From NCBI RefSeq assembly GCF_019900845.1, contig NZ_CP074570.1, positions 3,100,001-3,164,000 on the forward strand: 64,000 nt of DNA, read 5' to 3'. Positions 46,361 to 58,300 of this stretch are shown one piece after another; within the stretch, counting starts at the first letter, position 1, and each line of letters starts with the position of its first letter. Position numbers and translations under genes: made by a program. The notes beneath the pieces were generated by a model, which worked only from the letters and a program-made list of their open reading frames with translations, made no database searches and was not told where the DNA came from. The DNA comes from Paraneptunicella aestuarii. Lineage in GTDB: Bacteria > Pseudomonadota > Gammaproteobacteria > Enterobacterales > Alteromonadaceae.

Positions 46361-49300
46361 CTAGCTCTCTACTGCTTCACTCTTCGGAGCCGTCACCAAC
46401 GCGCGCACATAGAAGTTCTTCAACTTCGCCAGCACTTCACCGCGCTCATTCAACAACTGAATATTGAACTTCTTCATCGGTGAATCCACTTGTCCCGGCT
46501 CAGCGAACTCCACATGGGCATAACAGGTTTGTGTTAACGGACGCAGAATCAACACTTCATCCAAGGCAAACGGCAAGTACGGCGTACCCGGTTGCACACT
46601 GCCGATTAAGCCCACTACCGTTTGCAAGGCACCGTCAATCAAGCTTGGATGCAAGATGAACTGCTCAAAATCGTTCATCAAAGAGTCATCAACCTTCAAC
46701 TTGGTAATGGCATAATTCTGATTACCATAGAACTCCTGAATAGTCTGGAATCCCGGGCCATAACCAAAGCCAAACTCAGCGAAGGTTTTATAATAGTAAG
46801 CACCATTGCGCTGCATTGGGCATTGATCTCTCAATGCTTTCAACGGTACCTTCTTGTTCATCGCCTTATTCAGTTCCGCACTAACATCAACATCACTTTC
46901 GAAATACAAACGACCTTCCGAATGCACCACTTTCTCGTAGTCTTCATCCAGCGACGTCACCATGTATTCAACCGCATCACCCACAGGTTTCAACTCGGTT
47001 TGTAAAGTCTGCTCCCCCGTCGCAAAGCTAACTGGTGCAGCCCAAACAATATCCGTTACCTTGGCAACGCGCTGCTCGCCAGCGATGTTTCCGGCAATAC
47101 ACGCCATCTCAACATAACCTGCGCCCGGGAAGATCTTCTCGTTATTCACCTGATGATCTTCTGCGTAGAAGGCTTTATCCGACAAGGTTGAAGTAAAGCT
47201 GATGCTCTTCAATGTTGACGAGTTGTGCGATACCAATGGATGCAATTTCGCTGTACCCGTTTCAGCAGAGGCAACCGCTTGTGCAGGCGTATCACCAATC
47301 CAGTAGCGCTCTTTGGCGAACGGATAGGTTGGCAATGAAATACGTTGTGGCACGACGCTATACATACGCGCCCACTCAATGTCACTACCGGCAATCCACT
47401 TCTCGGCAATACCGAACAGATCCTGCTCGCCGTACATAGCTTCCAACGCCTCATCAACCGCTTTTGCCTTACGACCACGTTTAGTCTGGGCAGTGGCACG
47501 GAATAAATTGGAAGTCGGACGTTGTTGCAACCATTGGGTTAATTTGTCTTTCAATTCATCCAGACTGGATACCACAATCGCCAAACGCTCAGCCATCGCT
47601 TCACGCCCAACCTGACTGGTGTAAACCAACTCGGTCAAGTTCAACTCTGGGTGCTGTCCTACAAACACCGCCATCTTGTTAGCGTAATCGCGCAAACGCT
47701 CTTCGTTTTTCGCTGACAACACAAACAAATGGAAATCCACTTCTGGCAACTGAGATTTCTGCGTTGTTGCAATGTATTCGTCAATGATGACACAAGCATT
47801 CACACCACCCGCACCAAAGGAGTTGATCATGGCACGACGAGGCTGTCCTTCCGCCACATTCCAATCCGCTAACTCACGTTGCAGATAGAAAGGTGAATCT
47901 GCAAAGTTAATATTCGGATTAATTTCTTCTGCATGGATACTTGGCGCAATTTGCTTGTGCTGCATTTGCAACAAGATCTTGGCAATGCCCGTCACACCCG
48001 CCGCCGCTTCGGAGTGGCCTAAATTCGCCTTCACCGAACCTATTGGACAGAACTGCTTTTTATCCGTGAATTCTTCAAAAGCCTTGTTCAGTGCAGTAAT
48101 TTCCATACTGTCACCCAAGCCCGTACCCGTACCATGTCCTTCGATATAGTTCACCGTTTCGGGATGCACGTTGGCGTTTTTCAAGGCATTGGCAATGACA
48201 ATGGCTTGCGCATTTGGATTCGGTGCAGAGTAGCCGTTAGAGCGACCAGCATGTTCAAATGCACTGCCCGCAACCGTACCGTAGATATGGCTGCCGTTAG
48301 CTTCTGCGACACTCAATGGCATCAACAACATAGTGCCCACGCCTTCGCCCGGCACAAAACCATCATCGCCAACACCAAAGCTGTTACACATACCATCGTT
48401 CGACAACATGCCTTTGGCACACAATGAATGGTACTTGCCCGGATGCAGATACAGATTCACACCACCGGCGATAGCAGCCTGGCATTCGTTGCGTTTAATC
48501 GCTTCACAGGCCATATGCAAGGCTACCAAGGACGATGAACACGCCGTGTCGACCGGCAAGCTTGGCCCCTGGAAGTCAAAGAAGTAAGACACACGGTTAG
48601 CAATCGACCAAGGCAATGAACTTGGAGACGCTGACAGATTACCACGCGCCCACTCGTCGGCAGTCAGCATGTTGTAGCTGTTAGTGGTAATACCCACGTA
48701 CACACCCACATCGGCGCTCTTTGAACCCGCTTTCGGGAACAAGCTTATCATCTGCTCTTTGGTGTAACCGGCATCTTCAATAGCAGACCAGACAGAGCTG
48801 ATAAACAAGCGCTCTTGCGGATCCATCGTCTTGGCTTCGTTCGGAGAAATATTGAAGAAGCCTGGGTCGAACTTGTCGAAGTCATCAACAAAGGCGCCCC
48901 ACTTACAGTAAATCTTACCGTTTTGCGCCGCGTCATCGCTGTTGTCATACATGGCTTCAGCATCCCAACGCACTGGCGGGATCACTTCAACCAAATCTTT
49001 ACCTTGAGCAAGGTTTTGCCAGTATTCGTTCAGATCATTGGATTGCGGATACAAACCGTGAACACCCACAATGGCAATCTTGTCGTTAAACTGGTTTTGA
49101 ACAGGTGCAGGAATGTATTCCTGCGCAGGTGCGCTCACCACAGGTTCAGCCGCTTGCGCTGCTGCCACCACTGGCTCTGGCGCATAAACTGGAGCTTGTG
49201 TCTGTACTTGAATCGGTTGTTGAACCACTTCTTCAACCGTTGCTTCAATCTTAAACAGGTTCAGCAGGGTTTCTTCTACTTCCTGAATTAAGAACTCAGC

Positions 49301-52300
49301 CAGCTCTTCGATGGTGTCGTATTCATACAACAAGGTTTTGGACAACTCGCCCAAATCACGCTCTAAATTCGCGTTAAAGCGCCCTACCATCACTGAATCA
49401 ATACCGTAGCTTTCAAAGCGTTCATCACTGCTGATGCGATCCACCGGCAGTTTGATTTCTTCGCTTAATAGCTCTTTCAAGTATTCTTCAGTTCTTTCCT
49501 GCAAGGCTTCTGCATTGAAAGAGACGGTTCTGGTCACTGTTGTCGCAGTTGCAGCCGGAGTTGTCGCAGAAACAGGTTGCGCTTCAAGCACCGCCGTTTC
49601 CGGGGCGACATAGGCCGCAATACGATTCACGTTGCCATACAAAGGCACACCTTGAACCAGACCAGAACGCAATAACGTTTCGAAACTGGCAATACCAATC
49701 TCTGTGGGTAGCGGAGCCATACCGGTTTGCTGCTCGGTAATCGCCACATCATTTTCAGAGATGGACATACCACCCTGCGCCCAGAACGGCCAGTTGATAG
49801 ACAGTGAAATTCCGGTACGAAGAGGCTTGTCAGCGGTGACATCGGTCAATGACTGACGCGCTTGCGCCAAGGCATCAAGGAAGTGGTTGCCGTAAGCGTA
49901 GTCACACTGTCCCAGGTTACCCATGGCACCAGCAACCGATGAGAACATCACGAACAGGTCTAAATCTTCGTCTTTGGTTGCCGCATCAAGGTTCAAGCCG
50001 CCCAGCACTTTAGGTGCCAATACACTTGCCATTTCTTCTGGCGTTTTCTTGATAATAAAGGCGTCTTTATTTACGCCCGCGCTATGGATAACACCATTAA
50101 CCGCGGAGAACTTGGCCTTCGCTTCGCTGACCACTTTCTGCATATCAGACAGATTCGACGCATCAGCTTGTACATAAAGCACTTCTGAGCCCAAATCCTG
50201 TAACTGTTGAATCTTGGCTTGCTGTTCGGCTTTAGGCTCTGAACGTCCAAACAACACCAAGCGCGCCTGATACTGTTTAACCAGATATTCAGCAATGATG
50301 TAGCCCAAACCACCCAAGCCGCCAGACACCAGATACACGCCACGCTGTTTCAACGGCAGTTCAGCCATTGGCAACTCAGACGTGTTATACACAACATAAC
50401 GCTTCACTTCGCGTGACAGGCTTTCACCCTTGTTGACGTATCTGACTTCTTTATCGCGCCATTGCTCAGCCTGTAGCTCATCAGCAATCACTTGCGCATG
50501 TTCGACGATCTCGGTCGTCGGCAAGCTCAGCACTTTCGCCATGTAATTGGGTTTTTCCAATCCCAGCGTTTTGAAGAATCCGGCTAATGCCTGACCGAAA
50601 ATAGTATTGAAAGTAGCGTTAATCGTACTTTGCTCATCCGTTAAAGCATCAGTAGTTTGCACTGAAATCAGTTTCAGCGCTTGCTTGCTCTTATGCTTCA
50701 TCAACGCACGGCACAAGTTGAACAAAGCATAGAAGCCACTGTTTAAATGTCCGTCTACTTGTCCGTCTATTTGTCCATTAACCGAACCCGCAGACGCATT
50801 CAAATGATGCACAACCTGAGTTGGCAAACGGTCATTTTCCGCCAAGCCATCAATCAGTTGTTGTAGCGACTCTTCACTATTCAGGTTGGCAACGAAATGA
50901 CCACCATCAATGGCCTTATAGGCATCGCCCGCTTCAACCCAAACTACATCACTATGGGCGTGCGCTTTTTGCAATGCTGTACTTAACTCAATACCAGCAC
51001 TGAATACCAATGTAGTGCCGCTCACCTCAGCGGACGATTTCGCTAACTTGGCGATATCCCACTTAGGCGTATAGAAAACCTGTTGTTTAGGAACCGCAAC
51101 AGGTGCTGGCCTTATTCCTTGAGAGAGGCCTTGGGTCTGGGATTGAGCTTGCGCATTCGCGCCCTGCTCCACTCGGCCACCAAAGCTTGCTACCACGGAA
51201 CCTAAATGGTCGTTGATCCAGTAACGCTCTTTAGCAAACGGATAAGTAGGCAGCGATACACGCTTCAGTTTTTGCTGACGCTGAATGAATGACCAGTCGA
51301 AATCAATGCCCGACACCCATAACTTGGCGATCTTCGGTAAGTCTTGCTTCTCCTGGATCACTTTCAGGTAGGCTTCGCCCGCCTCACCAACGATCAAGCC
51401 GCCAGTATTGGCTTTAGCGTCTTTGTTGTTGCCGTGGAATATGCCTTCAACCTGATTAGACTTACTTTCTTTCCTGGTGTCTTTACTGGCTTCCTTACCC
51501 TTAGGCAGTTCTAACCACTGTTGCAGCTTATCGCGCAACTCCGACATATCGTTCGCCAGAATCAACAAGCGTTCATGCAATGGTGAACGACCTACCTGAG
51601 AGGTATAAGCCAACTCAGCCAGTGAAATATCGCTGCCGTCTTTACCGTCTTCAGCGCTTTGCAGACCATCAATAAAGGCCAGATATTTCTCGGCGTATTT
51701 CACCAAGGTGTTCAAGTCACGGGCAGACAATACGAACACTTCTGGCACTGAATGATTAAGCGTATTGTTTATAGCAGGCGCACTTTGACGCGAGTCGATG
51801 TACTCTTCCAGAATAATGTGAGCATTAGAGCCACCCGCCCCGAATGAGCTAACACCCACGCGACGAGGTTGGTTGTCTTTACGCTGCCAATCCGCCAATT
51901 TGGTTTGTACATAGAACGGCGAATTTTCAAAATCAATGTTCGGATTCAAGGTATCGGCATGTAATGAAGGCACTAACTTGTTGTGCTTCAATTGCAGCAA
52001 TACCTTGGAGATGGCCGCGATGCCCGCAGCCGATTCCAGATGTCCAATATTGGATTTTACAGAGCCGATTGGGCAGAACTGTTTCTCTGGATTGAACTCT
52101 TCAAAGGCACGGTTCAAACCGGTAATTTCAATAGGATCACCCAGTGAAGTACCTGTTCCATGCGTTTCCAGATAGCTCAATGTTTTCGGATCAACATTGC
52201 CTTTGTTCAAGGCTTCCAAAACCAAATCACCCTGAGCAACCGGGTTAGGTACTGTGTAACCGTTGGTCTTACCGCCGTGGTTAATCGCAGTTGAACGTAC

Positions 52301-55300
52301 CAATGCATACACATGGTCGCCATCTAACAAGGCTTGATCCAACGGTTTCAACAACACCGCACCCACACCTTCACCCGGTACGTAACCGTCACCACCTTCA
52401 CCGAAGCTGCGGCAGCGACCATCACTAGCCTGGAAGTTACCTTGCGCCAGGTTCACGTATTTATGTGGGTGAATAGAAATGTTCACACCACCGGCAATAG
52501 CAGCGTCGATATCGCCTTTGCTCAGTGCTTCTGTCGCCAAATGAATCGCCGTTAATGAAGACGAACACATGGTGTCTAGCGCCATGCTTGGGCCGCTGAA
52601 ATTGAAGAAATAAGAAATACGGTTCGCTACTGAAGCATAAGACGAGTTAGGTACAGATGCATTCCCCGCCAACATGGCTTCGGCACCGTACAACTCGTAT
52701 TGTCCCCACATAACGCCAACATAAACGCCGACACGACCGCCATAGATACTTTCTTTGCTGTAGCCTGCATCTTCAATGGCGTGCCAAACGGTTTCCAGGA
52801 ACAATCGCTCTTGAGGATCAACCAGTTCCGCTTCTTTCGGTGAAATGTTGAAGAACAAAGGATCGAACTTATCAACATCATTGATAAAGCCGCCCCATTT
52901 GCTGTAGGTCTTGCCTAGCTGATCACGACGCGGATCGAAGAATTTACTGTGATCCCAACGGTCAGCCGGTACTTCAGAAATACAGTCGATACCTTGAGTC
53001 AGGTTGTTCCAGAAAGCATCCAAATCGTCAGCTTGCGGATAACGCCCCGCCAAGCCCACAATCGCCACTTCCTGATGCTGAACCATTCTGCCGGATTTGC
53101 CCGCTCCCAAACCTAAACCAGTTCCCAGACCTGAGAAGCCTTTCTTCTTCATCACAGGAGCAATTGGTGCACTGGCTTGAGCGGTTTGAACCGGAGCAGC
53201 ACTTGGAGCAGCGGCACTTGATGTAGCTTGGGCTTGTGCAGTTTGTCCAACTTCACGCTGTACAACATCCGGGAAGGCTTTTAACAGGTAACCGGCTAGC
53301 GCTTGAATAGTTTGATATTCAAAGAACAAGGTCTTGGACAATGAACCAAAAGTCTTCTCCAACAACGTGGTTAAACGCATGGAAAGGATGGAATCAATGC
53401 CGTAGTCTTCCAGCGCGGCTTTGGAATCAATCTCATAAGCGGGCAGTTTCAGCAAATCAGAGAATTGCTGTTTCAGGTAGTCTTGAACCTGATTTACCAG
53501 GCTTGTTTCAGGAGCAGTCCCACTTGTTTGAGCCACAGGCGCTGTTTGAACAGGTTGAGCCTGTACTTGTTTTGCAACTGGCGCAGGCGTGGAAACAGGT
53601 TTAGCGACTGGCGTTTCAACTTTGGCTTCAGCCGTCGCCTCAACAAGTTTCTCACCGAACAAGACGCTACGCATCTTGTTGACATTACCTTCTACAATCA
53701 ATGCCTGATCATAACTGTCAGCCAAAGCACGATAGAAAGCTTTCATGCCGGTTGCGTTGTCCATCGGGATCATGCCAGTGGCTTGCTGCATCATATCAAT
53801 GCTGGTTTCATCCACTGTCATGCCACCGTCAGCCCATAATGGCCAGTTCACCGATAAAGTGTGACCATGACGCTGTCCGGCTGCAACCAGCTGGTTACGA
53901 TACGCCGCATAGTTATCCATGAAGCTGTTAGCAGAAGAGTAATCGGCTTGTGCCGCATTACCAAAAGCACCCGAGAATGAGGAGAACAAGGCAAGGAAAT
54001 CCAAATCCAGTTCTTTACTGGCTTCATCCAGATTGTACGTACCAATGACTTTTGGTTCTTGTACCTTGGCAAAATCCTCCGCAGATTTCTTCACAATGAA
54101 GTTATCTGCCAACATACCTGCACTATGCAGAATACCGTTCAAGGCACCATGATTTTGCTGCACTTGAGCAATGAGTTTCTTCACAGCATCGAGGCTGGCG
54201 ATATCTAATTGGGCATATTCCAGCTTGCTTTGCGATCCCGATGCTTGCTGAATCTCATCCAATTGAGCTTGTTTGTCGTCGCTTAGTTCACCACGGCCTG
54301 TCAGTACCACGGTTGCGGCATTGGTTTGTGCCAGAATTTCTTTGGCGAACACCAAGCCCAAACCACCCGTACCACCAGTGATCAAGTACACACCGTTGTC
54401 TTTAAATACGGCTTCTGGCGCATCATCTGTGGTATCAGTGATGTTCCAGCCCATGACTTCGCTGCTCTTACCGATGAACTTAACGGCTACATCAGCCACG
54501 TTACTTAGGGCGGATTCAACGTGTTCAGAGACCACTTTCGCTGATTGCGCATCACTAAGGATGATCTGCCCAACCAGATTTGGGTTCTCCATAGAGGCTG
54601 TTTTCAGTAAGGCTGCCAGTCCAGCAAATACCGACTGTTCTTGAGGCGTTTTCGCCGCTTTTGCTGGTGCGAAAATCTGCAACAATACTTTTTCTTTAAC
54701 TTGATCTTGCGCCTGTTTTGTGAAGATTTCCTTGATAGTGCTAAACACATGCAAGGCATAGTCACGATAACGAGTCGCAATGTCTTTTTGCTTGTCTTTT
54801 AGCTCAATGACTTGCGCACCGTCAATGGCACTCGCCACTTGCTTATCGGTAACACGCGGCATGTCGCACAGGACAATATGATGCTGGGCGAAACTATCAC
54901 GGCTGGCAGCTTTGGCAGCCACACCAGAAGCCACGCGCGACTTCCACTCAGGCTTGGCTAACAGCGACCCCTGACCACTAGCTGACGCACTTGCCATGTT
55001 GTCCATAACACGAGACGTAAAGCCACGTAGTTGCGCAACCACATAGCCCTGATCATCACACAGGTCGATATCCAGTTTGATAACTGAGTCGCCCGGGTGA
55101 CTACCCTCGCTATAACGGATCCAGGCGTACATATCGGTGCTGCATGAACCTAAAATACGGATGCTGTCTAAGGCAAATGGCAAGGTGGGTTGATCAGGAA
55201 TATTAGCGAAATCTTCAACCAGTCCTAATGTGGATTGCAATGCGCTGTCTAACAAGCTTGGATGCAATACAAAATCATTCAGGCTGTTTTCTGAGGCTGC

Positions 55301-58300
55301 CGGAATATGCAACTGCGCCAATAACTGTTGCTGACCTTGATAAATCGCGGCAACACCTTGATAAGCCGCACCGTAATGGATGCCCATATTGCTAAATGCA
55401 GGATAGAACTGCTCAGGGGCGATGCTACCACGCTGCATTAGGCCTTTAAGCTGCGCCAAATCCAACTGTAAGGGTTGGCTAACCGCCGTTAACACCGCTT
55501 GACCTTGGCAATGCAAGGCTTCTTGCTGGTTATCCAGACTGGTAATCTGATAATCAATGCTGTCGCTATCACTGGCTTCCAGCGCAACGGTAACTTGCTT
55601 GCTGCCAGAAACAATAAGCGGCTGCGCCCATGCGGTGTTGTGCAGCTCGATAACTCCACCTTCACTCATAAAGGCCTGAGGTAAGGCTTGCTCAACAGCA
55701 GCGCGAACCATTTCAAGGTAAGCCACAGCAGGTAATACTTTGGCTTGCGCGCCAGCGCTGGTTTCCACCTGATGATCGCTCAGGAAAAACTCATTGCCGT
55801 TAAAGTTAGAACGGTAGCTTTGCTGAGTAAAATCAGAGGTATTGGTATGCAACATAGGGTGCAATACCGATGCTTTGTTAAGCCCTGACGCTTTATACAG
55901 CCCTGCTGCATCAACATTGGTCGCAGAACCAATATCAACCCAGTAACGAAGCTTGGCAAACGGATAGGTAGGCAAACTGACACGGTTAGGTTTGATGTCG
56001 CCGTAGAGTTTATCCCAGTCAACATCCAGACCTTTCGCCCACAAATCCAGTAATTTGGTGTACTTTCTACGCTCAAGCCAACGGTCGATGGCTTCTTTCA
56101 TGTCATCGTCCTGGCTGATCAGCAACATACCGTCTTTGTTGCGTTTCACCTGACCACGGTAAGCGTCATCAATCTCTTGTTCGCCATCAACAAAGGCTTG
56201 CAAGCGTTTGGCTAGCTCTTCAATTGAACTCACCATCAAACCAAAACGCTCTTCCATGGGTTCACGACCCACTTGCAGGGTGTAAGCCAACGACAGCAGA
56301 TCCAGTTTGATACCGGTTTCTTTCTCACGCTGTTCCGCTTTGCTGATAAAGGCCAACAAGTCTTTGACCTTCTGCATCAACTGTTCTTCAGTACGCGCAG
56401 AGATTGGCACGATGACAGTATCGAACTCATCAGCCAACATTTCTGAATGGCTTTGCGCTGTTTTCGGCGTGTATTCTTCAATTAGAATGTGAGCGTTAGA
56501 GCCACCTGCACCAAAGGAAGAAATACCGGCGATACGCGGTAGAGTCTTGCCATCAACAACCGGCTGCTCCCAAGGGCGCAAGACCTGGTTAACAGTAAAC
56601 GGACTGTTCTCAAAATTGATATGCGGGTTCAGCGTTGATGAATGCAATGAAGGCACGATTTGCTTGTATTGCATTTGCAGCAATACTTTCGCCACGCCAG
56701 CAATACCTGCCGCAGATTCACAGTGACCAATGTTAGATTTCGCCGAGCCGATTAAGCAGAATTGTTTCTCTTGCGTGTATTCCTCGAAAACCTTCTTCAA
56801 GGCGGCTATTTCGATAGGGTCACCCAATTTAGTGCCCGTGCCGTGGGCTTCAATGTAGCTGATATGGCGCGGGTTAATGTTCGCTTCTTTTAACGCATGG
56901 CTAATAACACTAGCCTGCGCTTGCGGATTCGGCACGCTGTAACCGTTGGTTTTACCACCGTGATTCAGTGAACTACCACGGATAACACCGTAGATATGGT
57001 TGCCATCACGCTCGGCTTCCGACAAGCGTTTCAACACGACTGCGCCAACACCTTCACCCGGAATATAACCGTCGCCACCTTCACCGAAGCTTTGGCAGTT
57101 ACCGTCACCGGAGATGAACTGCCAATCACTTAAAATCAGGTATTTGCTTGGGTGAATGGTCAGGTTCACACCACCGGCGATTGCCATGTCGGTGCGGCCT
57201 TGTTTCAGATCCTGACAAGCAAGGTGAATCGAGGTGATCGACGACGAGCACATGGTATCGACCGTCATGCTCGGGCCATGTAAATTCATCACGTAAGAAA
57301 CACGGTTGGCAATACTGGCGTAACTACCAGCAACCCCAATGCGCTTACCGTTAATGGCAGCTTGTGGCCCAAATAGCTGATATTCGCTATACATGAGGCC
57401 AACGTAAACGCCAACCTGACCGTCTAAATCATCGTCACGATGTACACGCAATCCGGCACGAGTGTAGCCCGCATCTTCGATTGCCATCCATGCGTGTTGC
57501 AAGAACAAACGCTCTTGAGGGTCAAGTGCTTCGGCTTCACGCGGAATAATGTTGAAGAATACCGGATCGAACTCGTCGATACCTTTGATGAAGCCGCCCC
57601 ATTTACTGAAATGGTGGCCTTCCTGAGTACGGTCGTCTGTGTAGTATTCGCGCCAATCCCAACGATCTGACGGTACTTCGGTAATACAGTCTTTGCCGTC
57701 ACGCAGGTTGTGCCAGTAGTCTTCCAAATCCCATGCTTCAGGATAACGACCACTCATACCCACAATTGCCACTGGCTCTGCCTGGAATGCAGACTTGCTA
57801 CCAAATTGGCCTGTTTGCCCCCCTTGAATTAGTGCCGCACCGCGATGCATTCTGCGACCACCACGTCTGCCAGAAGCTGCTGGTGTAGCAGTAGCAAGCG
57901 GAGCCGCTTCTTTCGCGACGGCGGGTGCTGGTTTTGCTTGAGCTTTTTCCTGACTGGCACTGCCAAACAGTTTGTCTAATTCCGCAGGGAAGGCACCGAT
58001 CAGATAATCGGTTAATTCGGTCAGGGTTTGATATTCAAAGAATAAGGTCTTGGACAATGAGCCAAAGGTTTTTTCCAGCTCGCTGGTCAGGTTCATCGCC
58101 AAAATAGAATCAATACCGTATTGCTCTAAAGGCGCTTGGGCATCGATCTTGTGCGCTGGCATTTTCAGCAATTCAGAGAACTGCTTGCGCAAGTAATCTT
58201 GCATCTTATCAACCAGATTACCTGCTGGTTTTGCTGCTTTTACTGGAGCAGCTTTAGCCGCCGCTACTGTCGTTTCAACCGGAACGTCAACAACAGGTTC

